A DNA stretch of 64,000 nucleotides from Aeromonas veronii. GTDB taxonomy: Bacteria; Pseudomonadota; Gammaproteobacteria; Enterobacterales; Aeromonadaceae. Location: assembly GCF_040215105.1 (NCBI RefSeq), contig NZ_CP157875.1, forward strand, positions 2,533,501 through 2,597,500, written 5' to 3'. Positions within the stretch are counted from its first letter, which is position 1. Each line of letters starts with the position of its first letter. Below the pieces are notes generated by a model, which saw nothing but the letters and a program-made list of their open reading frames with translations, had not been told where the DNA came from and searched no databases. Below, in pieces: positions 26,445-39,508 of this stretch. Position numbers and translations under genes: made by a program.

Positions 26445-26474
26445 AAAGAGGGAAGGCATCGCCTTCCCTCTTTT
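26445..26474 (+). terminator. Terminator after the trans-sulfuration enzyme gene
   Basis: Stem AAAGAGGGAAGGC / GCCTTCCCTCTTT with an ATC loop and a short T run; it can act in both directions between the convergent genes. Confidence 0.85.
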
Positions 26475-26598
26475 CATGCTGCATACAAACGCTGTTGCGA
26501 TGGGAAACACCATCAAACCCGCGCCGACAGTCAATTATATCGCCCTGGCGGCGCCGAGTAGCAGCCTCTGCTCGTCGGCGTTATCCTCGCCGCCCCTC

Positions 26599-27456
26599 TC
26601 AGGCGTCGTGGTACTCCTGGCAGGCGATCAGGGTGTTCTCCATCAGGCTGGCCACCGTCATGGGGCCGACGCCCCCCGGCACCGGCGTGATGAAGGCCGC
26701 GTGGCTGCGGGCCGTCTCGAACTCCACGTCCCCCACCAGGGAGCCGTCCGCCAGACGGTTGATGCCCACATCGATCACCAGGGCGCCGGGTTTGACCCAC
26801 TCACCCGGGATGAAGTTCGGCTTGCCGACCGCCACCACCAGCAGATCGGCACGGCGCACCTGGGTCTCCAGATCCTGGGTGAAGCGGTGACAGGTGGTGG
26901 TGGTACAACCCGCCAGCAGCAGCTCCAGCATCATGGGGCGGCCGACGATGTTGGAGGCGCCGACCACCACCGCATGCAGGCCGTGGGTCTTGATCCCGGT
27001 GGTTTCAATCAGGGTCATGATCCCCTTGGGGGTGCAGGGGCGCAGCGCCGGAATGCGCTGGGCCAGGCGTCCGATGTTGTAGGGATGGAAGCCATCCACG
27101 TCCTTGTCGGGGCGGATCCGCTCCAGCACCTGGGTCGCGTCGCAATGAGTCGGCAGGGGCAATTGCACCAGGATGCCGTCCACTTCGGGATCGGCATTGA
27201 GCCGGTCGATCAGGGCCAGCAGCTCCTCCTGGCTCGCATTGGCATCCAAGTCGTAGGAGCGGGAGACGAAACCCACCTCCTCACAGGCGCGACGTTTGCT
27301 GCCGACATAGACCTGGGACGCCGGATCCATTCCCACCAGAACCACCGCCAGCCCGGGAGCACGCTTTCCCTGGGCCAGGCGCTGCTGGACTTGTTTGGCG
27401 ACCTGGCTGCGAATCGTTTGCGCAACCTGTTTTCCATCAATGATTTTGGCAGACAT
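26599..27456 (-). CDS. folD: Methylenetetrahydrofolate dehydrogenase/cyclohydrolase
   Basis: A 285-residue bifunctional enzyme interconverting 5,10-methylene-, methenyl- and 10-formyl-tetrahydrofolate, with NADP. The catalytic [11 protein letters not shown] (Tyr50, Lys54) and the Rossmann signature [13 protein letters not shown] are clear, as is the closing [13 protein letters not shown]. The length is that of E. coli FolD. It is a single gene beside the Pro-Arg-His tRNA cluster, which is transcribed the other way; an AT-rich gap of about 120 bp separates its start from the tRNA promoter. Confidence 0.95.
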   Translation of the reverse strand: MSAKIIDGKQVAQTIRSQVAKQVQQRLAQGKRAPGLAVVLVGMDPASQVYVGSKRRACEEVGFVSRSYDLDANASQEELLALIDRLNADPEVDGILVQLPLPTHCDATQVLERIRPDKDVDGFHPYNIGRLAQRIPALRPCTPKGIMTLIETTGIKTHGLHAVVVGASNIVGRPMMLELLLAGCTTTTCHRFTQDLETQVRRADLLVVAVGKPNFIPGEWVKPGALVIDVGINRLADGSLVGDVEFETARSHAAFITPVPGGVGPMTVASLMENTLIACQEYHDA

Positions 27457-27576
27457 CGGTTCTCACTCATCCTGTGTTCAACTGTGCGCATTGTCGCATT
27501 TTTTTGGCGCGGGTGTTAGCGGCTCTCGCAGGGCGGGCAATAAGTAGGCACTTGAATTTACTGGCGGAAAAAGTCG

Positions 27577-27606
27577 TTGACGCTGTGTTTGCCGCTTGGG
27601 TATGAT
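27577..27606 (+). promoter_or_regulatory. Sigma-70 promoter of the tRNA cluster
   Basis: TTGACG (27577-27582) and TATGAT (27601-27606) are 18 bp apart, followed by the GC-rich discriminator GCCCGCCCG typical of stringently controlled stable-RNA promoters. Confidence 0.8.
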
Positions 27607-27671
27607 GCCCGCCCGTTGCCCAGTGGTGCCGTGCTCGGTATGCTGGAAAGACGATGCAAGCAGTAACATCT

Positions 27672-27748
<77 letters not shown>

Positions 27749-27783
27749 GGTTCATCGTGGAGGTCCACACTCCGCGATACAAA

Positions 27784-27860
<77 letters not shown>

Positions 27861-27909
27861 TTAATTCGATGACTCTTTGCAGCATCGGAATTAAGGGCAG
27901 ATTTCAGTG

Positions 27910-27985
27910 GTGGCTGTAGCTCAGTTGGTAGAGTCCCGGATTGTGATTCCGGTTGTCGTGGGTTCGAGCCCCATCAGCCACCCCA
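27910..27985 (+). tRNA. tRNA-His (GUG)
   Basis: A 76-nt tRNA with acceptor arms GTGGCTG/CAGCCAC, C discriminator and encoded CCA. The anticodon loop TTGTGAT closed by CCGGA/TCCGG gives GTG at 27943-27945. Last tRNA of the cluster. Confidence 0.96.
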
Positions 27986-28040
27986 TTATTTCCCGATGCG
28001 CCTTGTGCCGTCGGTTGACGCCACAAGATGGCGTACAGCA

Positions 28041-28063
28041 AACCGGCCCAGTGCCGGTTTTTT
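28041..28063 (+). terminator. Terminator of the tRNA cluster
   Basis: Stem AACCGGC / GCCGGTT with a CCAGT loop, followed by TTTTG, 56 bp after tRNA-His. Confidence 0.85.
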
Positions 28064-30716
<2,653 letters not shown>

Positions 30717-30737
30717 GTCATCCATGACAACAGCCCC

Positions 30738-30766
30738 GCCCCGCTCACCGGGAGCGGGGCTTTTTT
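30738..30766 (+). terminator. Terminator after katG
   Basis: Stem GCCCCGCTC / GAGCGGGGC with a 5-nt loop, followed by T6. Confidence 0.9.
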
Positions 30767-30895
30767 ATACCGCCTCTTTGGTGGCCCCGCCCTCTCCTCA
30801 CGCTGCAACCTCGCTCTCTGCTCGCCTTTCGCGGCAGTGCACATCCCCAGCGCCTGGCTGCGCAATTTCCATCAGTCTTTCATGCTGCAAACCAA

Positions 30896-30933
30896 TAAAA
30901 AACCACCATCATCTCGCCAGGAGAGGATGGTGG
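30896..30933 (-). terminator. Terminator of the beta-glucoside operon
   Basis: Minus-strand stem CCACCATC / GATGGTGG with a 15-nt loop, followed by a T run (plus-strand A6 at 30897-30902), about 50 bp after the GH1 stop codon. Confidence 0.72.
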
Positions 30934-30985
30934 CCGGTGAAAACAGGCGGTTTTATTCAATCAAGCAGCATGGACGACTGCCTGG

Positions 30986-33941
<2,956 letters not shown>

Positions 33942-34032
33942 CGTTACCCTTCCCTGCCATTTATTAATTAATATCGAGACTATTTGAACGCTGTGAATGG
34001 ATGGTAGGGAAAGCACTCAACCTTGTCACCAT

Positions 34033-34056
34033 ATAACAAAATGCCAACAATGTTAT
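34033..34056. promoter_or_regulatory. Inverted repeat between the RpiR and PTS genes
   Basis: ATAACA / TGTTAT separated by 12 nt lies just after the regulator stop, in the 118-bp gap upstream of the PTS gene. It may be an operator for the RpiR protein or part of the PTS promoter. Confidence 0.35.
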
Positions 34057-34059
34057 TTA

Positions 34060-34818
34060 TTACATTGAAGACACAGCCTGTGACATCTTGGCATTGATGG
34101 TATTTGCCAGCTGGCGACCAATGGACTCGATAATATAAATAACCGGCACCTGGGTAGTAATATCATATTCATTATCGACGACCACTCTCGCTGCATGATA
34201 GGAAATATTGAAATCTGCCATCTGGGCCAGGGTAGATTTATTATCGCTGGTAATACTGATGACCTTGCAATGGTGCAGCAGGAATTGTTCCGCCAGCTTG
34301 ATGATCTCCGCCGTTTCCCCCGAAACCGACAGCACTATCACCACCGCCTGCTTGTACATGTCGGTGTTGACCGGGTAGTAGGGATCGTCGATGTGGTTGC
34401 TGAACTTGCCGATATTCGAGAAGAAGCGAGCCCCGTAGCGGCCCAGCGTGCCGGAGGTGCCGGCCCCCACGAAGATGACCCGCTCGGCCCCGGCGATCTG
34501 TCCGGCGGCGCTCAGGATCAGGGCATCGAATTCGTCGTTGTTGATGCTCTTGAAAAAAGAGAGAAACTCATTGGCGCCGTGCGGAATGGATATCTGACCA
34601 CGTTTTTCACCATTCATCTTGAGGTAGGCTTTGAATTCCGCATAGCCGCTGTAATTCAATTTTTTGCAAAAGCGTAATACCGTGGCCGTCGATACATCAC
34701 AGGCCTCGGCCAATTCCCTGACCGTCATATAAATAACGGTCTGATGATGTTTCATCACATAGTTATAAACTTTAAATTCGAATGTATTTAACGTGGAGAC
34801 CAATTGGTTATTGAACAT
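34060..34818 (-). CDS. MurR/RpiR family sugar-phosphate-responsive regulator
   Basis: A 252-residue regulator with the two RpiR domains: an N-terminal helix-turn-helix (about residues 1-75; VRELAEACDVSTATVLRFCKKL) and a C-terminal SIS sugar-phosphate-binding domain (about 95-235; IFVGAGTSGTLGRYGARFF and VIVLSVSGETAEI). Such proteins sense phosphosugars, here most likely the 6-phospho-beta-glucoside or its product. It is the first gene of the locus, followed by the PTS and GH1 genes, so it probably controls them and itself. Its GC content is noticeably lower than that of flanking genes. Confidence 0.9.
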   Translation of the reverse strand: MFNNQLVSTLNTFEFKVYNYVMKHHQTVIYMTVRELAEACDVSTATVLRFCKKLNYSGYAEFKAYLKMNGEKRGQISIPHGANEFLSFFKSINNDEFDALILSAAGQIAGAERVIFVGAGTSGTLGRYGARFFSNIGKFSNHIDDPYYPVNTDMYKQAVVIVLSVSGETAEIIKLAEQFLLHHCKVISITSDNKSTLAQMADFNISYHAARVVVDNEYDITTQVPVIYIIESIGRQLANTINAKMSQAVSSM

Positions 34819-34921
34819 CTTCCATCACCCGAAGCGCTTGCTTGCGTCAGTAGAGACAATGTCACGCAGTGTAACAAAAGCAGAAAAGCGAACGAGTGGT
34901 GCCCAAACTAAAAGCGGGAAA

Positions 34922-34937
34922 CGTGATGATTGTCACG
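34922..34937. promoter_or_regulatory. CRP-like site upstream of the beta-glucoside locus
   Basis: CGTGA-TGATTG-TCACG matches TGTGA-N6-TCACA at 8 of 10 positions with the correct 6-bp spacer, 104-119 bp upstream of the RpiR start. Catabolite control of a PTS sugar operon would be expected. Confidence 0.5.
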
Positions 34938-34945
34938 CTCATCCT

Positions 34946-34967
34946 TTGATACCTGTCACGGTATCAA
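34946..34967. promoter_or_regulatory. Perfect 8-6-8 inverted repeat, candidate operator
   Basis: TTGATACC and GGTATCAA are separated by TGTCAC. Symmetry and length fit a dimeric repressor site; the likely binder is the adjacent RpiR protein, by position only. Confidence 0.5.
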
Positions 34968-35069
34968 CCCGGCCAATCACCGGGTTGGGAATATCAAGCG
35001 CCACATGAAACTTGATTTGTTCCGGCCCTGACCGAACTGGGACACAGGATGAAGATGACGAGGGCCGTA

Positions 35070-35318
35070 TCATCTATCCTCCTTCCCGGTCCGACGTGTC
35101 TCCGGCTCCTCCTCCTCCCAGCGATAGAGGGCCAGCAGGGAGGCCATGTAGCGCTCCGTTTCGCCGATGAGGCGAGCACGGAGACGCGACCATCCGTTTG
35201 ACAAGCCAGGCTCGACCGGATGACGGCCTGCCCCATCATGGCCTGCTGATGACACCCTGCCTGGCCGCCCCTCGCTGGATAGCCCCGGGCTGGATCTATC
35301 CCTGTTTGATAACCCCAT
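35070..35318 (-). CDS. Possible small protein downstream of the DeoR gene
   Basis: An 82-codon frame, 37 bp after the DeoR stop on the same strand, preceded by AGGGAG at a sensible distance from its ATG. The last half looks protein-like, with a mixed helical segment (RARLIGETERYMASLLALYRW) and an acidic tail (EEEEPE). The first half is glycine/serine/arginine-rich and could be chance. I recognise no family. A second frame overlaps it (34994-35323, GTG start) and looks less convincing. Confidence 0.3.
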   Translation of the reverse strand: MGLSNRDRSSPGLSSEGRPGRVSSAGHDGAGRHPVEPGLSNGWSRLRARLIGETERYMASLLALYRWEEEEPETRRTGKEDR

Positions 35319-35354
35319 GTCACTCTCCCTGCGTCAGTCTCTTGGTGTTACGTC

Positions 35355-36119
35355 TCAACCCGCCGTGATGACGGTGCAGCCGACTGCCTTGAACGCCGCC
35401 ATCAGGATGGGATCCTGCTGGGTGCAGATGAGGTAGTCCGTCTGCGCCGAGCTCAGGAAGGGGTAGGACGCCAGGGATTCAATCTTGTCGTCATTGCACA
35501 GCACCGCCAGGGAGCCAGAACGCTCCGCCACCCGGCGCTTGAACTCGCTGTCCTGATAATGGACTGCGCTGAACCCCAGATCCGATGACCAGGCACAGAC
35601 CCCGAGGAAACAGAGATCGAAACGAAACTTCTGGATGGACTCGGCCGCCGTGATGTCCACCGCGCCGCCCACCATGGGATCCAGCTCGCCCCCCACCAGA
35701 ATGGTCTTGACGTTGCGCCGCTCCAGCAGTCGCACCGCGATGGCCGGGCTATTGGTCACCACCGTCAGATCCAGGTGCTCCGGCATGATGGAGGCCAACA
35801 ACAAGTGAGTGCTGCTGGCATCGAGGAAGATCAGCTGCTTCTCCTTGATGATGCCGAGAGCCGCCAGCGCCAGCCCCTGTTTCTCGGTCACCTTGCTGTT
35901 GCTGCGCTCGGTCAGGGTGCCCGTCTGGGGTGACAAGGAGATGGCGCCCCCGTGGATCCGCTTGCACTGTCCGGCATCGGCCAGTTGCCGCAGATCCCGC
36001 CTGATGGTCGCCTCCGTGGTGCCGAGCTGATCCGCCAGGCTCGCCGCCATCACCTTGTGATGAGCGGCCAGCAGATCCAGGATCAGCAGCTGCCGCTCCT
36101 CCGGTGAATATTTGTCCAT
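35355..36119 (-). CDS. DeoR family transcriptional regulator
   Basis: A 254-residue repressor. The N-terminal helix-turn-helix (about residues 5-60) shows the DeoR signature: ASLADQLGTTEATIRRDLRQLADAGQCKRIHGGA. The C-terminal DeoRC sensor domain has VTNSPAIAVRLLE and VGGELDPMVGGAVD, and usually binds a phosphorylated sugar or nucleoside derivative. The HAD phosphatase gene lies just upstream, 44 bp away, so the two form an operon divergent from an MFS carrier and a phosphoribosyltransferase. ATG 36119 is preferred to 36167 for its ribosome site (AGGGGAT). Confidence 0.9.
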   Translation of the reverse strand: MDKYSPEERQLLILDLLAAHHKVMAASLADQLGTTEATIRRDLRQLADAGQCKRIHGGAISLSPQTGTLTERSNSKVTEKQGLALAALGIIKEKQLIFLDASSTHLLLASIMPEHLDLTVVTNSPAIAVRLLERRNVKTILVGGELDPMVGGAVDITAAESIQKFRFDLCFLGVCAWSSDLGFSAVHYQDSEFKRRVAERSGSLAVLCNDDKIESLASYPFLSSAQTDYLICTQQDPILMAAFKAVGCTVITAG

Positions 36120-36163
36120 GATGATCCCCTGTGGTGATGGCACTCGCGCCTGCTCGCCGCGCC

Positions 36164-36970
36164 TCATCGGCCCGATTGCAGCGCGAGCAACCGCAATATG
36201 GTGTGCATGACGGCGTCGTCATCGTTCGAGCGGGTGATGAAATTGGCCGCCGCCTTGGTCTCGTCGCAACCATTTCGCATGGCGAAGCTGAGATCGGCGC
36301 AGCCCATCAGCTCGACATCGTTGAGCCCATCCCCGAATACCAGGGTCTCATGGCGGCCGGCACCGACCAGCGCCTGCAGCCTGGCCACAGTGGAGCCCTT
36401 GTGCACCCCGGCGTTGGCGATGTCGATCCAGTTCTTCTCGGACACGACGATATAGGCATCGTCATTGAAGGCACCGAGATCGCCTCTCAGCGCAGGGCAG
36501 CGCCCCTGTTCGTCATAGACGGTGATCTTCACGAAATCGGCGCCGATCTCATTAAAATCACCGACGGTTTTGACCTTGCTGTAGGAGCGGTGCACCAGCT
36601 CTTTCAGGTGGGGCGCAATATCCTCTCTGATGAAGGCAAGCTCGGCGGTGCAGGCAATGGTGATGTGCGAGCCCGGCACATGCGCGAGCCGGTCTATGAT
36701 GGCCAGTCCCAGGGTATTGCCCAGCAAGGATTGATAGACATACTGGCCACGGTGCTTGATGCGGGTCGCGCTGTCCCCCAAGATCCAGAAGTTCGCACTC
36801 TCCTCCCCCAGCAGCTCCTCGACCCTGTCCACCTGCTTGCCGGTACAGGGGGCAAAATGCACCCCTTGATGCGCCATGGCGGTCACGACATCGCGAAACA
36901 GAGCCCGGTTGTAATCGCCCTGGCTGTTGAGAAAGGTTCCGTCCATATCTGTAATGATGAGTTTTATCAT
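36164..36970 (-). CDS. Cof-type HAD-IIB family phosphatase
   Basis: A 268-residue haloacid dehalogenase-like hydrolase. Motif I is DMDGTF at residues 8-13 (nucleophile Asp8); motif III and IV appear as HKGSTVARLQ and FGDGLNDVELM. The IIB cap lies between them (about residues 85-185). Relatives such as YbjI and Cof dephosphorylate FMN, sugar phosphates or nucleotides. Its place beside a DeoR repressor and opposite a carrier and a phosphoribosyltransferase suggests a nucleotide or phosphosugar substrate, which is inference. Confidence 0.9.
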   Translation of the reverse strand: MIKLIITDMDGTFLNSQGDYNRALFRDVVTAMAHQGVHFAPCTGKQVDRVEELLGEESANFWILGDSATRIKHRGQYVYQSLLGNTLGLAIIDRLAHVPGSHITIACTAELAFIREDIAPHLKELVHRSYSKVKTVGDFNEIGADFVKITVYDEQGRCPALRGDLGAFNDDAYIVVSEKNWIDIANAGVHKGSTVARLQALVGAGRHETLVFGDGLNDVELMGCADLSFAMRNGCDETKAAANFITRSNDDDAVMHTILRLLALQSGR

Positions 36971-37016
36971 GCGCTTGCCTCGACGCTCCTCTCTGTGACG
37001 TCCTCATCATATCGCC

Positions 37017-37068
37017 AAAATGAACACATACAAACAAAAACAAGATCATTTGTGTTCATTTTTGTTTG
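37017..37068. promoter_or_regulatory. Large palindromic operator between the divergent DeoR/HAD and MFS/PRTase operons
   Basis: AAAATGAACACA (37017-37028) is exactly mirrored by TGTGTTCATTTT (37051-37062). A second element, CAAACAAAAA (37031-37040), is mirrored by TTTTTGTTTG (37059-37068). Two oppositely oriented copies of a bipartite motif lie between the two start codons. DeoR-family repressors often bind such TTCATTTTTGTTTG-like repeats, so this is the probable DeoR operator for both operons. Confidence 0.7.
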
Positions 37069-37138
37069 AGCATGTCATAGGATGATGCCAACCCGGCAGA
37101 TGAGCTGCCGCCGGCACCCCCATGTTCAGGAGACCATC

Positions 37139-38326
37139 ATGCCATCCCCCCTCTCCCTCACACGGCCTCACCGCGACAGGCTGGCAACGAGAGTCACCTT
37201 CTTCTGCTCGGGCTTCGCCACGGCGGCCTGGGCCTCCATCATCCCCTTCGTCAAGCAGCATGTGCAGCTCAGTGACGGTACCATGGGCATGATGCTGCTC
37301 TGCCTCGGCGGGGGGGCCCTGCTTGGCATGCCCATCGCGGGGATCTGTACCAGCCGATTTGGCTGCAAACGGACGCTTGTCGGCTCCGTCCTGGCCATGG
37401 CCCTGCTGTTGCCCGCCCTGACGCTGGCAGGCTCCCCCACCCTGCTGGCCCTGGCCCTGCTGTGTTACGGCATGAGCATAGGCACCACGGGCTGCGCCAT
37501 GAACATCCATGCCCTCGCCGTCGAGAAGGATGCCCGCAAGCCGCTCATGTCCGGCTTTCACGGCTTCTACAGCCTGGGCGGCATGAGCGGCGCCTTCGTC
37601 CTCACCCTGTTGCTCAGCCTCGGCCTGCCCCCGCTGGGCGCAACCCTGGCTACATCGCTCCTCATCCTGGCCTTGCTGGCCCTGAGCGCCCCGGGCTACA
37701 GAACCGAGCCCCAATCCCACAGCGGCCCGTTGTTTGCCCTGCCACGGGGCCCCGTCATCCTCATCGGGATCATCTGTTTCGTCTTCTTCCTGGCCGAAGG
37801 GACAGTGCTGGATTGGAGCGGCATCTTCCTCCATGAATATCGCGCCGTACCGGCCAGCGCGGCCGGGCTCGGGATCCTCTTCTTCTCCATCGCCATGACC
37901 GGCGGCCGCCTGCTGGGTGACAGCGTCGTTGCTCGCTTGGGGGCCAGACGGGTCGTTACTGGTGGCGCCCTCATCGCCATCACGGGCTTCCTGCTCAGCC
38001 TCGCGCTGCCCAGCTGGCAGGCAGCGCTGCTGGGCTATGCCCTCATCGGCCTGGGCTGCTCCAACATAGTGCCCGTGATGTTTTCGGCGGCCGGCCAGCA
38101 GCGGATCATGCCGGGGGCCCTCGCCATCACCGCCGTCTCCACCCTCGGCTATGTCGGTGTGCTCTCTGGCCCCGCCCTGGTCGGCTTTGGCGCCGAAGCC
38201 CTCGATCTGCCCGCAGCCCTCTATGGGGTTGCCCTGCTGGTGCTGTTCGCCCTGCTACTCAGCAGACGGGTGCCCCTGACGCCAGCCCCTGCATCTATGT
38301 CATCAATCTGTCTGGAGAAATCATGA
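37139..38326 (+). CDS. MFS transporter (YbjJ-like)
   Basis: A 395-residue major facilitator with about twelve membrane helices. The region between helices 2 and 3 (GICTSRFGCKRTLVG) is a degenerate MFS motif A. Layout and features such as MSGFHGFYSLGGMSG are those of the YbjJ-like group of unknown substrate; in E. coli ybjJ also sits beside a HAD phosphatase gene (ybjI). Start 37139 has CAGGAG just upstream. The stop overlaps the next gene's ATG by 4 bp, so it is co-translated with a phosphoribosyltransferase, which points to nucleobase or nucleoside uptake. Confidence 0.87.
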   Translation: MPSPLSLTRPHRDRLATRVTFFCSGFATAAWASIIPFVKQHVQLSDGTMGMMLLCLGGGALLGMPIAGICTSRFGCKRTLVGSVLAMALLLPALTLAGSPTLLALALLCYGMSIGTTGCAMNIHALAVEKDARKPLMSGFHGFYSLGGMSGAFVLTLLLSLGLPPLGATLATSLLILALLALSAPGYRTEPQSHSGPLFALPRGPVILIGIICFVFFLAEGTVLDWSGIFLHEYRAVPASAAGLGILFFSIAMTGGRLLGDSVVARLGARRVVTGGALIAITGFLLSLALPSWQAALLGYALIGLGCSNIVPVMFSAAGQQRIMPGALAITAVSTLGYVGVLSGPALVGFGAEALDLPAALYGVALLVLFALLLSRRVPLTPAPASMSSICLEKS

Positions 38327-38838
38327 GAAACCCTATTTTCGGCGAAACGGTATTGAGCAAGCAGGATATCGAGCTGGGTGTTCAAGTCGTCGCCAAACGG
38401 CTCAACGAACGCTTCAAGGAGGCGGTGGTGGTAACCGTAGTGCCGGGGGGCATGCTGTTCACCGCGGATCTGGTCAGGGGGCTCAACTTCGATGTCGCCA
38501 TGGATTACATCTCCTGCCCCCACACCCCGGGGGAGCGGCACAACGACTCCCCCATCGTCTTTCACGACAACATCGGCATCTGCGGCAAGGATGTCATCCT
38601 GGTGGATGATGCCATCGAATCAGGCGGCACCATGAAGCGGCTGGTGGCGCACCTGCAAGCGTTCACGCCACGTTCGCTGTCCATCGCGACTCTGTTCGTC
38701 AAACCGGGGCGCGTAGCCATCCCCGTCGAACAGTTTTATGCCTATGAAATGGAAAGCGACGAGCTGCTGGTGGGCTACGGCCTGCCCTGGGAGCACAAGT
38801 ACAGAAATATCCCCTCTATCGCCAAGCTGAAGAGATAA
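38323..38838 (+). CDS. Phosphoribosyltransferase (hypoxanthine-type)
   Basis: A 171-residue type I phosphoribosyltransferase. The PRPP-binding loop is VILVDDAIESGGT (about residues 91-103), a variant of the usual VEDIIDSGxT. An N-terminal VVVTVVPGGMLFTADLVRGL gives the first loop, and MDYI follows as in HPRT proteins. The C-terminal GYGLPWEHKYRNIP corresponds to the purine-binding end (usually VGYGLDxxExYRNLP). It should convert a purine base and PRPP to the nucleotide. Co-translation with the MFS carrier suggests import followed by trapping. Confidence 0.88.
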   Translation: MRNPIFGETVLSKQDIELGVQVVAKRLNERFKEAVVVTVVPGGMLFTADLVRGLNFDVAMDYISCPHTPGERHNDSPIVFHDNIGICGKDVILVDDAIESGGTMKRLVAHLQAFTPRSLSIATLFVKPGRVAIPVEQFYAYEMESDELLVGYGLPWEHKYRNIPSIAKLKR

Positions 38839-38892
38839 CGGGGCGACCAATCTGCCCCTCGCGACGCCCAAGTCAGGATCAGCAGCAGAAAA

Positions 38893-38925
38893 CAAAAAGC
38901 CGACCCTGAGGTCGGCTTTTCAATT
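38893..38925. terminator. Terminator after the phosphoribosyltransferase gene (first copy of a duplicated hairpin)
   Basis: Stem AAAAGCCGACC / GGTCGGCTTTT with a CTGA loop, usable in both directions. The same 33 bp recurs exactly at 39230-39262 next to tRNA-Ser. Confidence 0.88.
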
Positions 38926-39040
38926 GGCTGTGCCGGAACTGACTCGTGCTCGCTCTGCGGGCAGCCTGCGGCTGTCCAGAAGGGCTATCTACCCTTCTGT
39001 CGAACCAGGGCCCAAACCGAGCCGACTATCATCGGATAAA
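38926..39040 (-). repeat. Degenerate hairpin-rich tRNA-tail module A
   Basis: Between two terminators. Read on the minus strand it has GGTTCGAC, an 8-bp hairpin CAGAAGGG/CCCTTCTG, a CAGCC-GCA-GGCTG hairpin followed by CCC, then GAGTCAGT and an end CACAGCCA that abuts the first terminator. The same order of elements occurs in module B. No coding potential is apparent. Confidence 0.5.
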
Positions 39041-39074
39041 ACAAAAGGGCCTATCTTGTGACAGGCCCTTTTGT
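39041..39074. terminator. Bidirectional terminator hairpin between modules A and B
   Basis: Stem ACAAAAGGGCCT / AGGCCCTTTTGT (12 bp) with a 10-nt loop and T-rich flanks on both strands. Confidence 0.82.
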
Positions 39075-39078
39075 TTTC

Positions 39079-39229
39079 TTTGGCGGTGAGGGAGGGATGA
39101 TCCGCCACTGCGTGACTCACCCCTTCGGGGCGGCCTGCGGCCGTTCATCGCGGCAAGCCGCTCTGCTCGAACCCGGCGAGGGTTCTCACCCTCCCTCGAA
39201 GGCATCAGAGATGCATGCCGACTGGATAG
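39079..39229 (-). repeat. Degenerate hairpin-rich tRNA-tail module B
   Basis: Positions 39079-39098 repeat exactly the last 20 bp of the tRNA-Ser 3' region (39261-39280), including the encoded CCA, then diverge. On the minus strand the module holds successive short perfect hairpins: GAACCC/GGGTTC, GCGGC/GCCGC, CGGCC/GGCCG and CCCC/GGGG. It ends with a CCCTCCCTCACCGCCA tail that can pair with an upstream GAGGGAGG. It looks like a decayed or rebuilt tRNA-Ser copy; expression unknown. Confidence 0.55.
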
Positions 39230-39262
39230 CAAAAAGCCGACCCTGAGGTCGGCTTTTCAATT
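39230..39262 (-). terminator. Terminator of tRNA-Ser (second copy of the duplicated hairpin)
   Basis: Same AAAAGCCGACC / GGTCGGCTTTT stem as at 38893-38925, immediately after the CCA end of tRNA-Ser on the minus strand. Confidence 0.88.
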
Positions 39263-39350
39263 TGGCGGTGAGGGAGGGATTCGAACCCTCGATACGTTGC
39301 CGTATACACACTTTCCAGGCGTGCTCCTTCAGCCACTCGGACACCTCACC
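39263..39350 (-). tRNA. tRNA-Ser (GGA)
   Basis: An 88-nt class II tRNA: acceptor GGTGAGG paired with CCTCACC, long variable arm, T-loop GGTTCGAATCC and encoded CCA. The anticodon loop CTGGAAA gives GGA (plus-strand 39314-39316), reading UCC/UCU. Confidence 0.96.
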
Positions 39351-39421
39351 AAATTTTGGTCTGTGGTTTATCGTGTTCAGCCAACACGAGGTCACTGCGC
39401 TAACGCGCTGGAACGGGGCGT

Positions 39422-39450
39422 AATTTAGAGGAAAGGGCTGCCTGCGTCAA
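39422..39450 (-). promoter_or_regulatory. Promoter of tRNA-Ser
   Basis: On the minus strand TTGACG (39450-39445) and TAAATT (39427-39422) are separated by 17 bp and followed by a GC-rich discriminator ACGCCCCG. Confidence 0.75.
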
Positions 39451-39508
39451 CGGCTTTTTGGCTTGGGCGAACCGTTCGCACATTTAACGCACAACTCAGC
39501 CCCTTAAC

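Larger units (their letters stand above)
34819..35069. other. Regulatory region upstream of the RpiR gene
   Basis: No supported gene. Three palindromes are packed into 65 bases: a CRP-like CGTGA-N6-TCACG (34922-34937), a perfect TTGATACC-N6-GGTATCAA (34946-34967) and AACCCGG-N7-CCGGGTT (34966-34986). The first two look like activator and repressor sites for the sugar locus. Confidence 0.5.

Noticed and set aside
38893-39350. Attachment site of an integrated element at tRNA-Ser
   Set aside because: The 20-bp repeat of the tRNA end is there, but the DNA between copies is under 200 bp and has no integrase or cargo, so a tRNA-unit duplication explains it better.
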